From Blastocatellia bacterium (GTDB lineage Bacteria > Acidobacteriota > Blastocatellia > Pyrinomonadales > Pyrinomonadaceae): DNA of 64,000 bases. Shown piece by piece: positions 51,745 to 60,931 of this stretch (positions are counted from its first letter, which is position 1; each line of letters opens with the position of its first letter). Both the position numbers and the translations under genes were made by a program. The notes beneath the pieces were generated by a model that made no database searches, was not told where the DNA came from, and saw only the letters and a program-made list of their open reading frames with translations. Location of the stretch: NCBI GenBank assembly GCA_003168335.1, contig PMSM01000003.1, positions 248,001 through 312,000 on the forward strand, given 5' to 3'.

Positions 51745-53319
51745 CTATGGTTGCCGTTTTCCGGCCCGCGCAAATGCCTTCTCGATTGCCGCGCGCAGAC
51801 CGTCGGCCGAATAGTCGGTGAGGATCGCGCCATTGATAAAGAAGGTTGGCGTCGCCTCGACCCCATACACCTCGCCGTCTTCCATGTCGCGGCGAAGGAC
51901 GGGTTCGTACTTGCCGGCCTCGAGTTCAGCGTCGAACCGCTTTCGATCCAGTAATAGCTGCGTCGCATATTTCTTCAGTGAATCATCGTCGAGCGCGGTT
52001 TGGTTCTTGAACATGAAATCGATGTATTCCCAAAATTTGCCCTGAGCTTTCGCGGCCTCCGCTGCCTGCGCGGCGTGAAAAGCGTTCGCGTGGACTTGCG
52101 TCAAAGGAAAGTTTCGAATCACGAAGCGCACGCGATTGCCGTAAGCCTTCAAGACATCTTCAACTACGGGATACATCGCACCGCAAGCCGCGCACTGAAA
52201 ATCCGTGAACTCGATGATGGTAACCGCGGCGTTTGGATCGCCGCGCGTCGCTCCGCCGGCAATGCCCACATTCAACAGGGGCGGGTCTGGTTCTTTCATG
52301 AAAATTTGCACTTTGGTCCCGGCGCGCAGTTTTTCCGCCAGAGCAGCCTCGAGTTTCTCCTGCTGCTGTTGCTGTAGGTAGGTGACCAGACTGGTACGTG
52401 CCCCGGCGAGATCCGTCTTGATGTTTGCTTTGTTGTCTTCGTAGAGCTTACTGATCTGGGCCTCAGTCGGTTGGGTTATTTTGTCGGTGATCTCCGTGCG
52501 CACGATGTCTTCCGGGCCGACTTTTCGTTTGTTGGCTTCGGCGACGATCAGAAGATCGTTGATGCGACGATCGAGTACGCCTTTGCGCACTGCATAGATT
52601 CGCATTTCCAACTTGTAGACGTAAGCCTTGGTGCGCTCGTTGATCGTTTCGACGCGCAGCGGTTCGCCGTTGACGGCGGCCAGCACGGTTCCCGGAGGCA
52701 GGTTCGTCGCATTCACGTCTGCGCTTTTGTTGACGGCGTTTGTCATTTTCAGACGATTGATCAGGGCCACATATAATTCCTGACTGCGTTCGTTACGGAT
52801 GAAATTGATCAACTCGGCGCGCACTGATTCCAGATTGGCCGACCCGATCTGATCGCGATTGGCGTCATAGGCGGCTTTGATTTCCGGTTCAGTCGGCGCA
52901 GGTATGCGCGAGTTGATTTCCGTTTCGACTAGCTGATCCGAAGATTTCCCTCGTTTCCGGGCCTCGGCGGCAATCAACAGCGAATTGATGCGCGCATCGA
53001 GGGCGCGTTGACGTGATTCTCTGGTCTCCTTCTGGGGGTCCGCATAATAGGCCCGCAGATATGTATCGGGATCTCTGAGGATAACGGCGCTAACCTGATC
53101 TTCGATGTCACTAGCTGAGATCGTGACGTCGTTAACTACCGCGAGTGTCACTGGCGCCAGTTCGGCAGGTTGAGACGGCGTAGGCTGGGGCGTTGGCGTC
53201 GGCTTTGCTGCCGGCGCCGGTTTCGTTGCCGGCGTTGTCCGGCGGCGTGGCGTTTGGGCCGCCAGGCTCAGGGCGATGACACAAATTATTCCCGCAACGT
53301 TAATTCCTCGTAGATTCAT
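51745..53319 (-). CDS. Fusion of two SurA-N-like repeats with a DsbA-type thioredoxin domain
   Basis: A 524-residue exported protein. Signal peptide (MNLRGINVAGIICVIALSLA) precedes a proline/alanine-rich linker. Two similar helical chaperone modules of about 120 residues follow: the first with VAVVNDVTISASDIEDQV and SLLIAAEARKRGKSSDQL, the second with VLAAVNGEPLRVETINERT and DLLIVAEANKRKVGPEDI. A thioredoxin/DsbA-like domain spans about 345-524: VTIIEFTDFQCAACGAMYPV (CAAC active site), RNFPLTQVHANAFHAAQAAE and VEATPTFFINGAILTDY. It may handle disulphide exchange together with holding an unfolded client. ATG 53319 is chosen over an upstream open extension. Confidence 0.88.
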   Translation of the reverse strand: MNLRGINVAGIICVIALSLAAQTPRRRTTPATKPAPAAKPTPTPQPTPSQPAELAPVTLAVVNDVTISASDIEDQVSAVILRDPDTYLRAYYADPQKETRESRQRALDARINSLLIAAEARKRGKSSDQLVETEINSRIPAPTEPEIKAAYDANRDQIGSANLESVRAELINFIRNERSQELYVALINRLKMTNAVNKSADVNATNLPPGTVLAAVNGEPLRVETINERTKAYVYKLEMRIYAVRKGVLDRRINDLLIVAEANKRKVGPEDIVRTEITDKITQPTEAQISKLYEDNKANIKTDLAGARTSLVTYLQQQQQEKLEAALAEKLRAGTKVQIFMKEPDPPLLNVGIAGGATRGDPNAAVTIIEFTDFQCAACGAMYPVVEDVLKAYGNRVRFVIRNFPLTQVHANAFHAAQAAEAAKAQGKFWEYIDFMFKNQTALDDDSLKKYATQLLLDRKRFDAELEAGKYEPVLRRDMEDGEVYGVEATPTFFINGAILTDYSADGLRAAIEKAFARAGKRQP

Positions 53320-53664
53320 GATGGCAACTTTCTGCTGGGAGCGCGGACGTCTCGTCCGCCGGAGCGTGCGCGGCACGCTCACTTCCCGGGTAATTTGGTG
53401 TACTGATGATATGTGATCGCCGCCTTATGGCAAAACTATCGGAATGAAAACGATGTCCCATCTTGAGAAGACTTCTTTGCCAGATAGAATCGATCGACGA
53501 AAATACACGAAGCGGAAATCGTTTTGGTTCGTGCTGTTTCGTGTGAATTCGTGGATCGCCTTCGTTCGGTCGAAGGAAAGCACGAAAAACTGAACCAGAC
53601 TGACCAACGAAATGCTTTTCGCGCTGCGCGCTCAGTGCGGACGAGGACGTCCGCGCTCCCAGCA
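53320..53664. repeat. Nested inverted repeats between the fusion and ligase genes
   Basis: No gene is seen. The outer arms GCTGGGAGCGCGGACGTC (near 53334) and GACGTCCGCGCTCCCAGC (near 53646) are inverted across about 330 bases. GAAAATACACGAAGCGG and TTCGTGTGAATTCGTGG near 53498-53556 form an inner pair. This is a long hairpin-like composite that could be a non-autonomous element. Confidence 0.6.
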
Positions 53665-55362
53665 TTAACTTGCGCGGTTACCCTCGGCTAGCTTTCTCAC
53701 CGTCTCCAGCGTGTCTATCTCCTCAACGTTCTTGTCCGGTCTCAGTCGCACGATGCGCGGAAAGCGCAGTGCGTACCCACCTTTGTGCCGGTTTGATGGC
53801 TGGACGCGGTCGAAGGTTACCTCGAGGACTATAAGCGGCTCGACCACTCGGACGCGACCGTGCGCGAATTCCTGAAGCGTGTGTGAGCGGAACCAATCGG
53901 TCATCTCGGCGATTTCCGCGTCGGTCAAACCTGAATAGGCTTTACCGATGTTGAGCAACTCGCCGTCTTTTTCCGAGCGCCGCACGGCAAACGTGTAGTC
54001 CGAAAGCACGCCGCGTCGCTTGCCATGACCGAGTTCGACCGTGGTGACAACCACGTCCAGAGTGGCGAGCGCGCGCTTCAACTTGAGCCATTCACGCCCA
54101 CGGCGGCCGGGTTTGTAAAACGACGACGGATCTTTGATCATCAAGCCTTCATTGCCCCGCGCCCGCGCCGCCGCAAACTCATCGTCGAGGGCCGCTACTT
54201 CGTTGAATCTTTTAGCTTGAGACAATCGCAGGGTCCCCGGCGCCCACCGACTAACTGCTGGATCACTCTCGCGATTGGCTCCGATCAGGTCTTCAAGAAC
54301 CGCCCGCCGCGCTTCCAGTGGATCATTAATCAGCGCGCGGCCTGTCGCATATAAAAGATCCCACGCGACAAATGCCACGGGCGTGCTGGCCAGCAGGTCC
54401 TCACTGACGGTTTTGCGTCCCAGACGCTTTTGCAGGTCGCTGAAGGGCAGAATTTCTTCACCGCGCGCGGTGATGATTTCGCCATCCATGATCACATCGG
54501 TCGGAAATTCGGCCAGCGGTGCGTGTAACTCAGGAAAGCGAATCGAAATCTCGTCGAGCGTCCGGGAAAAAATCGCAACGCGCCCGTCCTGGACGTGGGC
54601 CTGCGCGCGAATACCGTCGAACTTATCTTCGACAAAGAATTCACCGGGCATCGTGCGGGCGATATCAGCCAGATCGGATGCCGGCGTTGCGAGCATGGAC
54701 TTTAACGGATGAAACAGTCGCATCTCGACGTTCTGCAAAACGCCGGCCCGGGCGCGAACCGCGGCTTCACCAATATCGCCTCTCAGCATGTTGGCTAAAG
54801 AAACATCGGACAGTGGTTTTTTAAAAGCTCGCGCAATTGCGTCTTCGACCAGTCCTTCGCGTAAACCGATGCGCAAATCTCCAGAGAGCAGCTTGACCAG
54901 GTACTTTGCTTCCAGGGGAGTTGCGCGCGACAGCGCTGCGGTCAAAAGCGCGGTCTTGGCTTTCTTGCCGCGGGTGGCGCTCAGACGTGCCAGCAGGCTT
55001 TCGGTTTCGCCCAGCGTGAGACTCGGTGGGTTGCCGGGCTTTGTTTCACAGAAGACTTCGAACGCCACATCGCCGCCGTCGCCCCAGCGCGCGTAACGAG
55101 GGCCGAGACTCTCGGAGCTGGAACCAGTGGCCGCGCAAAGCGCTTCGCTCAGGATGCTGCCGCCGACATTCGTCGTGCGCGCGTCGCTCAGCGCGAACTG
55201 TTGCCCGGCAAAGTAGCGCGCGGCGCGGGCCAGATCGTCATCAGAGAGTTGCTGGAGATACTCACCCAGTAAGGCGGCTTTCTCAAGTTTCTTCGTGGTG
55301 GCGGAAACGGCTTCAGCAGTCTCAGCGAAGCGTTCCAGCGAGTTTGCTGCGACGGGCTTCAT
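53665..55362 (-). CDS. ATP-dependent DNA ligase
   Basis: A 565-residue ligase of the archaeal/eukaryal type. The adenylation Lys lies in FVEDKFDGIRAQAHVQDG, with IIMDGEIITARG-like strand (DVIMDGEIITARGEEI), FVAWDLLYATGRAL, EGLMIKDPSSFYKPG and the last motif REWLKLKRA. An N-terminal helical DNA-binding domain (1-200) is complete. It seals nicks using ATP and complements the NAD ligase found in bacteria; its role is usually repair. The MPE/helicase partners often found with this type are not adjacent. Confidence 0.93.
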   Translation of the reverse strand: MKPVAANSLERFAETAEAVSATTKKLEKAALLGEYLQQLSDDDLARAARYFAGQQFALSDARTTNVGGSILSEALCAATGSSSESLGPRYARWGDGGDVAFEVFCETKPGNPPSLTLGETESLLARLSATRGKKAKTALLTAALSRATPLEAKYLVKLLSGDLRIGLREGLVEDAIARAFKKPLSDVSLANMLRGDIGEAAVRARAGVLQNVEMRLFHPLKSMLATPASDLADIARTMPGEFFVEDKFDGIRAQAHVQDGRVAIFSRTLDEISIRFPELHAPLAEFPTDVIMDGEIITARGEEILPFSDLQKRLGRKTVSEDLLASTPVAFVAWDLLYATGRALINDPLEARRAVLEDLIGANRESDPAVSRWAPGTLRLSQAKRFNEVAALDDEFAAARARGNEGLMIKDPSSFYKPGRRGREWLKLKRALATLDVVVTTVELGHGKRRGVLSDYTFAVRRSEKDGELLNIGKAYSGLTDAEIAEMTDWFRSHTLQEFAHGRVRVVEPLIVLEVTFDRVQPSNRHKGGYALRFPRIVRLRPDKNVEEIDTLETVRKLAEGNRAS

Positions 55363-55430
55363 GGGTCACGATTTCATCAAAGCAGCATCAGATTGCGCGA
55401 GCCGCTTTGATCCTGTCAAGAAGGGTCCTT

Positions 55431-55457
55431 GTAGCGCAAGTTGGCAACTTGCGCCAC
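55431..55457. repeat. Palindromic repeat GTAGCGCAAGTTGGCAACTT
   Basis: A perfect near-palindrome with arms AGCGCAAGTT / AACTTGCGC, continuing with GCGCCAC. It is the intergenic counterpart of the copy found inside mfd at 19474. Confidence 0.8.
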
Positions 55458-55548
55458 TCCCTGGCCGGCTGTTCTGTACTGTCGGTTGCTGACCGCGCTA
55501 CAATCTGCTTTCAGTGAGACCGCATCAAAGCCGTCGAAAGGTAACGCA

Positions 55549-55968
55549 GTGTTTCTCTTGATTCTGGATTCCGTGGGCAATTCTGAGCTGCTGCTAATTC
55601 TCGCCGCAGCCCTGATTTTCTTCGGTCCCCGCCGGCTACCGCAGCTCAGCCGCCAGATTGGCAAGAGCCTGCATGAATTCCGCCGCGCTTCCGAGGATTT
55701 CAAACGTACGTGGGAGCGCGAGGTGAACCTCGAAGATAAGGGGCCAGAGCCGCCAGCAGAAAATTCAATTCTCGATAAGGCCACCGAGCGCATTCGCGCC
55801 GTGCGCGAAGCAGCTGCGCTGGATTCCAATCCAGCGGAGCCGGTCGCTTCTATCATCACCCCGTCCATCACTGCGGTTGACCCGTCGCTGGTGCAACCGC
55901 GCGAACCAGGATCTCTGCCGGAAAACGCACCGGCTGATCAACCAACCAGCAAGCACGACTGGCTATGA
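55549..55968 (+). CDS. TatA/TatB-family translocase subunit
   Basis: A 139-residue single-span protein. GTG 55549 follows GAAAGG. The N-terminal helix (GNSELLLILAAALIFFGPRR) contains the FG-P hinge, and the amphipathic helix LPQLSRQIGKSLHEFRRASE follows. The long tail (60-139) is proline and alanine-rich. The length and acidic tail suggest TatB, but TatA-like function cannot be excluded. It precedes tatC by 40 bases and fits the Tat-dependent MsrP in the window. Confidence 0.88.
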   Translation: MFLLILDSVGNSELLLILAAALIFFGPRRLPQLSRQIGKSLHEFRRASEDFKRTWEREVNLEDKGPEPPAENSILDKATERIRAVREAAALDSNPAEPVASIITPSITAVDPSLVQPREPGSLPENAPADQPTSKHDWL

Positions 55969-55978
55969 GCTATGGAAT

Positions 55979-56000
55979 ACGGACTGAAGTCTGTGTCACT
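55979..56000. repeat. Half-copy of the CACAGACT palindrome
   Basis: ACGGACTGAAGTCTGTGTCA is a single diverged unit of the family at 37384 and 39388, placed just before tatC. Confidence 0.6.
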
Positions 56001-56008
56001 CGACAGTA

Positions 56009-57082
56009 ATGCCCCGCTTCCCAAAAAAATCAAATGAAGAGAACGAGACCGGCGAGGAAGAACTCGGCGGGCAGATGTCCTTTCTTGAACATCTGGACGA
56101 GCTGCGCAAGCGTCTCATTCGCTCGATGGTCTTCGTCTTTGTCGCGGCGATGTTTTGCTGGTTCGTGTCCGATCGCATCTACAACTTTCTGGCGCGGCCC
56201 GTCCAACACGCGCTGGCTGACGCACAGCAACACCGCAGCGTAACGATCGCCGGCCTTAACGGCCAGGTCTTGCTGGTGCCCCTTAGCTCGCTAAATCCGA
56301 ATGACAAGCTGCGCTTTGTTTTTCCTGATCCGACCAGGTTGGGTACGGCTTCGATTCCTGCCGGGGCCTCGGTCGCGGCCCGGGTGGACAAAGACAGTCA
56401 GGGAAATGTCGGACTGTACACCGATGAGCAGCTGTCCGCCGGTAACGAAGTCGTGCCGAAGGACGTGAAGTTGCCGGTTGACCTGACTAAGGGCTATGAC
56501 AAGCTGCCTGACGTCAACGACAAGTTGGTAGTGACAACCGCGCTCGAGCCTTTTGCTCTCTACGTAAAGGTATCTTTGTACGCGGCCCTTGGGCTGTCCG
56601 TGCCGTTCCTGCTCTGGCAAATCTGGGCCTTCGTCGCGCCTGGACTTTATCCGCACGAGCGAAAATACGTGACGCCTTTCATCAGCCTGTCCACCATCTT
56701 TTTTGTGCTCGGCGCAGCCTGTGCTTACTACCTGATCTTCCCCCCGGCGGCAAAATATCTGCTGGGGCTGGGCCAGGATTTTCGGCTGCTGCTGAAAGCC
56801 GACGATTATTTCGATTTCATAATCCTGTTGATGCTGGGGATGGGGCTGGTGGCCCAGATGCCGGCGATTACTTACGTGCTGGCGCGGATTGGACTGGTCA
56901 CCGCGGGCTGGATGCTGCGCGTCTGGCGGATGGCCGTGGTCATCATTCTGATCGTGGCCGCGGTTCTGTCGCCGACCAACGACGTGCCCAACATGTTGCT
57001 ATTTGCCGCGCCGATGTTCCTGCTTTACGCGATTTCCATCATCGTTGCCTGGATTTGCGGGCGAGAACGCAGGGCTATTTAG
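56009..57082 (+). CDS. tatC: Twin-arginine translocase TatC with a large periplasmic insertion
   Basis: A 357-residue membrane protein, about 100 longer than typical TatC. The N-terminal signature QMSFLEHLDELRKRLIRSMV and the first membrane segment are followed by a soluble stretch (about 62-175; RSVTIAGLNGQVLLVPLSSL ... VPKDVKLPVDLTKGYDKLPD) before the second segment. The rest is normal: FLLWQIWAFVAPGLYPHERK (conserved P-GL and E), five further segments, and SPTNDVPNMLLFAAPMFLLY. The insertion falls in the first periplasmic loop. The gene is coupled to tatB. Confidence 0.92.
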   Translation: MPRFPKKSNEENETGEEELGGQMSFLEHLDELRKRLIRSMVFVFVAAMFCWFVSDRIYNFLARPVQHALADAQQHRSVTIAGLNGQVLLVPLSSLNPNDKLRFVFPDPTRLGTASIPAGASVAARVDKDSQGNVGLYTDEQLSAGNEVVPKDVKLPVDLTKGYDKLPDVNDKLVVTTALEPFALYVKVSLYAALGLSVPFLLWQIWAFVAPGLYPHERKYVTPFISLSTIFFVLGAACAYYLIFPPAAKYLLGLGQDFRLLLKADDYFDFIILLMLGMGLVAQMPAITYVLARIGLVTAGWMLRVWRMAVVIILIVAAVLSPTNDVPNMLLFAAPMFLLYAISIIVAWICGRERRAI

Positions 57083-57333
57083 AGTATTAGCCGCAAAAAG
57101 GCACAAGAAGCAGAAAACGGATCGAACAGCACCTTGGCGCACTTGATTTGCGCCTTTTGTGCTTTTTCGTGGCTATGCTCCTGGCGGTAAGGGCAACTTC
57201 GGGCGCTTTCCCCCGCATCTTGACTATCGTTCGAGCCAAACTTAGAATTTGACTCGTGTCCGCGTAACTGATCGTCCAGGATTAACGCGCAACCCTGATA
57301 CTTTCCCGAACCTGTCGTTAGGAGTAATTCGCT
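57083..57333. repeat. Intergenic inverted repeat region before the GWxTD genes
   Basis: AGCCGCAAAAAGGCACAAG (57090 on) and TTTTGTGCTTTTTCGTGGCT (57155 on) are inverted, resembling the pair at 38458. No gene is seen. The promoter of the GWxTD pair must be in the second half (57190-57330). Confidence 0.6.
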
Positions 57334-58959
57334 ATGCCACACCGCAGAACGGGCCGCTGGGCCATCGCTCTTTTAGCACTTGCTTTTGCCGTGCCTTCGG
57401 GTCTGGCGCAGAAGAAGAAGAACGACCAGGGGCAGGACCCTTCGGACAAGGTCCGTAATATAAAGCCGGAACTCAAGAAGGCTTACAAGGATTGGTTGGA
57501 CAAGGACGTCGCTTACCTGATCACCGACGAAGAGCGGAAGGCATTCAAGAAGCTCGAAACAGACGACGAGCGCGAACGTTTCATCGAGGACTTCTGGCGC
57601 CGCCGTGATCCCGATCCGGACACTGAAGAAAACGAATTTCGCGAGGAGTACTACGAGCGCATCGCCTATGCCAACGAGCACTACGCATCCGGCATTCCGG
57701 GCTGGAAAACGGATCGCGGTCGCATCTATATAACCTGGGGCAAACCAGACGAAATCGAAACCCATCCTTCCGGCGGCAACTATAACCGCGAGTCTTACGA
57801 GGGTGGCGGCTCGACTTCAACCTATCCATTCGAGCGCTGGTTCTATCGTTACCTTCCCGGTGTGGGTTCGGGTATCGAGATCGAGTTTGTCGATCCCACG
57901 GGCAGCGGCGAATACCGAATTGCGCGCAATCCCGACGAAAAGGATGCGTTGCTCAACGTTCCCGGAGCTGGTCTGACGCTGGCGGAAGAGATGGGACTCT
58001 CTGATAAGGGACAGCGCGTCGCGAACGTGGGCGGTATCGGCAATCCCAACTACGAGCGCGAACAGGACAGCCCCTTCAACCGCCTGGAGATACTGGCGGA
58101 CTTGAGCCGGCCACCACAAATCAAATTCAACGAGCTGGCTTCAGCCGTTAATACGCCGGTCATCGAAGACAATCCCCTGGCCTTTGACCTGCGCGTTGAC
58201 TTCTTTAGGCAGTCGGACGAACGCGTAATCACGGCGTTTACGATCCAGACCGACAATCAGAACCTGGTGTTTCAGGATAGCGGCGGCCTGCAAACGGCTC
58301 AGCTAAATATCTTCGGGAAGATCACGCACGTTTCGGGTCGGCGCGCCGGCATCTTTGAAGATCCGGTGATTACCCGCGCCACGCCACAGGAATTAACCGA
58401 AGCGAAAGAGCGTAAGTCTGCCTATCAGAAAGCAGTCGCCCTGGCCCCCGGCCACTACCGCGTAGACGTGATCGTTCGCGACGTTACATCCGGCGCAACC
58501 GGCGTTCGGCACCTTGGTTTTGAAGTGCCCAAATATGATCCGGCCAAGCTGTCTACCTCGACCCTGATCCTGGCCGTGAAACTTGAAGGGCTCGGCGATC
58601 AACCTGCCGTCGGCATGTTCACCATCGGCAGTGTGAAGGTTATTCCTAACGTTTCCGGCTCGTACCACCGCGGCGCGCCGATCGGCGTTTACATGCAAAT
58701 CTACAACGCGGGTGTGGATCAGACCACGTTGCGGCCTTCCGTGGACGTCGAGTACGCCCTGCTGAAGGACGGTAAAGAGATCGGCAAACAATTGGAAGAT
58801 TGGCGCGGCAATAGCGACTCTGGCCAGCGCCTGACGATCGCGCGCCTGCTTGACTCGCGTAGCCTGGCGCCCGGTGATTACGCCCTGGAAGTTCGCGTCA
58901 AAGATCGGGTCAGTGGCCAGGCGCTGGTGCAGTCGGCGAAGTTCACCGTCACGCCGTAA
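57334..58959 (+). CDS. GWxTD-domain secreted protein, copy 1
   Basis: A 541-residue exported protein. The signal peptide covers residues 1-25 (RWAIALLALAFAVPSGLAQ). The conserved core (about 40-170) contains YKDWLDKDVAYLITDEERKA, DDERERFIEDFWRRRDPDPD, the naming motif GIPGWKTDRGRIYITWGKPD, and STSTYPFERWFYRYLPG. About 370 further residues are beta-rich, with RRGAPIGVYMQIYNAGVDQT-like and SGQALVQSAKFTVTP ends. GWxTD proteins are typical of Acidobacteriota and a few other phyla, and their function is unknown. The next gene is a tandem paralogue. Confidence 0.9.
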   Translation: MPHRRTGRWAIALLALAFAVPSGLAQKKKNDQGQDPSDKVRNIKPELKKAYKDWLDKDVAYLITDEERKAFKKLETDDERERFIEDFWRRRDPDPDTEENEFREEYYERIAYANEHYASGIPGWKTDRGRIYITWGKPDEIETHPSGGNYNRESYEGGGSTSTYPFERWFYRYLPGVGSGIEIEFVDPTGSGEYRIARNPDEKDALLNVPGAGLTLAEEMGLSDKGQRVANVGGIGNPNYEREQDSPFNRLEILADLSRPPQIKFNELASAVNTPVIEDNPLAFDLRVDFFRQSDERVITAFTIQTDNQNLVFQDSGGLQTAQLNIFGKITHVSGRRAGIFEDPVITRATPQELTEAKERKSAYQKAVALAPGHYRVDVIVRDVTSGATGVRHLGFEVPKYDPAKLSTSTLILAVKLEGLGDQPAVGMFTIGSVKVIPNVSGSYHRGAPIGVYMQIYNAGVDQTTLRPSVDVEYALLKDGKEIGKQLEDWRGNSDSGQRLTIARLLDSRSLAPGDYALEVRVKDRVSGQALVQSAKFTVTP

Positions 58960-58971
58960 CCTGCTCTTTCC

Positions 58972-59011
58972 AACCGGCTCTCGCATCCCGAGAGCCGGTT
59001 TTGTTTTTATT
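58972..59011 (+). terminator. Intrinsic terminator after GWxTD copy 1
   Basis: A perfect 12-bp stem AACCGGCTCTCG / CGAGAGCCGGTT with loop CATCC is followed by TTGTTTTTATT. It suggests that copy 2 has its own promoter or is expressed at a lower level. Confidence 0.9.
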
Positions 59012-59084
59012 CAGTTTGTGGTCTCCCCGGCTAGTCAACCAGCGTCCTCACAGCGCTTACTTTCTCAAAAGGAGTTGCGTTGCC

Positions 59085-60692
59085 ATGTCGACCCAGATCA
59101 CAATCCGGATCTCAATTCTGCTTGCGCTGTTGGTTGTAGTTCCTTCGTCGCTGGCGCAGCCATCGCCCCAAAAGAAATCCTCCGCTGATCCGCAAAACAA
59201 ACCACGAAAAGTCAGACCTGAGCCGGCGAAAGCTTTTAAGGTATGGATAGACGAGGTCGAACCGATCATTACGCCGGAAGAGCGGAACGCGTGGAACAAG
59301 CTGCAGACCGATGAAGAACGCGAACAGTTCATCGCCATATTCTGGAACCACCGTGATCCCGATCCTGATACCGAAGAGAATGAGTACCGGGAAGGGTATT
59401 ACGAGCGGGTCGAGTACGTGAACGAGCATTTCAGCTCGGGCATTCCCGGCGTGAAAACGGATCGCGGGCGGATCTATCTGAAATTCGGCAAGCCCGACGA
59501 AGTCGAATCGCATCCCGCCGGCGGCGCTTACGAACGCGAGGCTTCGGAGGGAGGTGGCTCGACTTCGACCTATCCATTTGAGCGTTGGTTCTATCGCAAT
59601 GTCCCGGGACTCTCAGGGGCCGAGATCGAATTCGTCGATCCTACGGGCACCGGTGAATATCGGATCGCGCAGAATCCTTTTCAAAAAGAAGTCTTCTTGA
59701 ATGTTCCTGGAGCGGCACCGACTCTGGATGGAGTAAACCAAGCGGATCGCCTTGCGGCGGCAAACGGCATCGGCAATCCATTCTCACACAGGGCACAGGA
59801 TTCTGAATTTGAATGGCTGGACCGGATCAGATTGATGCGGGATACACCTCCACCCGTGAATTTCGATTCGCGGATTGATCGAACCGGGAAGCCGGTGGTC
59901 GAAGACAACTTTCTCACTTCCGCCGTTCAGATCAGTTACTTCAAGCAATCAGGCGATCGGGTCATCGTTGCTTTCACCGTCCAGACTGACAACAAAGATC
60001 TAGTCTTCCGTGATGTCGGTGGAATTCAAACGGCGCACTTGAACATCTACGGTCGCATCACCACCGTCGCGGAACGGCGCGTCGGCTTCTTCGAAGACGC
60101 AGTAACAACGACAGCTACCACAACCGAATTGGTCGACGCGAAAGAGCGCAGATCGGCGTATCAGAAAGCCGTAACGCTGCTGCCGGGCCGCTACCGAGTT
60201 GATTTATTCGTGCGTGATATCAACTCAGGAGCCGAATCACGAACGCATGTTGGCTTTGAGGTGCCAAAGTTTGGCGCCAACCTGGCCTCGTCGTCGCTGA
60301 TCCTCGCGTCGCTGCTCGAGCAGGTTTCCGACATCCCTGCGTCGCGGCAATTTGTGATCGGCGATAAGAAAGTAATTCCAAATCTGACGGCTACCTATCA
60401 TCGCGGAGCGCCTGTCGGGATCTACATGCAGATCTACAACGCGGGTATCGATCAAACTACGTTGCGGCCTTCAGTCGATGTCGAATACGCCTTGCTCAAA
60501 GACGGCAGGGAAGTAGGCACGCAGGTAGAGGATTGGCGCGGCACGAGCACGGCCGGAGAGCGGCTGATACTGGCGCGCCTGATCGACTCGCACGGCCTGG
60601 CCGCGGGTGATTATGCGGTTGAAGTTCGCGCGCGCGATCGTGTCAGCGGACAATCACTGGTGCAGACGGCGAAGTTCACGATTGTGAAGTAG
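59085..60692 (+). CDS. GWxTD-domain secreted protein, copy 2
   Basis: A paralogue (535 residues) of the preceding gene; ATG 59085 follows AAAGGAG. The signal peptide is MSTQITIRISILLALLVVVP. The core repeats ERNAWNKLQTDEEREQFIAI, NHRDPDPDTEENEYREGYYE and GIPGVKTDRGRIYLKFGKPD: the motif has Val in place of the conserved Trp. The C-terminal beta-rich half keeps YHRGAPVGIYMQIYNAGIDQ and SGQSLVQTAKFTIVK. The two genes clearly arose by duplication and have diverged moderately. Confidence 0.88.
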   Translation: MSTQITIRISILLALLVVVPSSLAQPSPQKKSSADPQNKPRKVRPEPAKAFKVWIDEVEPIITPEERNAWNKLQTDEEREQFIAIFWNHRDPDPDTEENEYREGYYERVEYVNEHFSSGIPGVKTDRGRIYLKFGKPDEVESHPAGGAYEREASEGGGSTSTYPFERWFYRNVPGLSGAEIEFVDPTGTGEYRIAQNPFQKEVFLNVPGAAPTLDGVNQADRLAAANGIGNPFSHRAQDSEFEWLDRIRLMRDTPPPVNFDSRIDRTGKPVVEDNFLTSAVQISYFKQSGDRVIVAFTVQTDNKDLVFRDVGGIQTAHLNIYGRITTVAERRVGFFEDAVTTTATTTELVDAKERRSAYQKAVTLLPGRYRVDLFVRDINSGAESRTHVGFEVPKFGANLASSSLILASLLEQVSDIPASRQFVIGDKKVIPNLTATYHRGAPVGIYMQIYNAGIDQTTLRPSVDVEYALLKDGREVGTQVEDWRGTSTAGERLILARLIDSHGLAAGDYAVEVRARDRVSGQSLVQTAKFTIVK

Positions 60693-60696
60693 AAGG

Positions 60697-60931
60697 AGCG
60701 CAGGCATCTTGCCTGCGGTTCACCGGCATCCTTGCCGGTTCGTTGTACCCGCTGGCTACCGCCAGCGGTTCCGTACCGCCTAAATCACCACCGCACTCTG
60801 CTGAGCTTTGTACTAGCCTGCGCTGAACGCCGGCGGTCATCCATCAGAAGAATGCCAAAAGCGCCAGGCAGGGCTCAAGCAATCAACGTTCACGGGTCCC
60901 TCCATCTCAATGCTAGAATTCGAAACAACTA
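60697..60931. repeat. GAGCGCAGGCATCTTGCC repeat region
   Basis: No gene is seen. GCAGGCATCTTGCCTGC, CCGGCATCCTTGCCGG and GCTGGCTACCGCCAGC are successive palindromes near 60699-60768. A related palindrome, GCGGGCATCCTGCCTGC, is at 62720. Confidence 0.65.
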
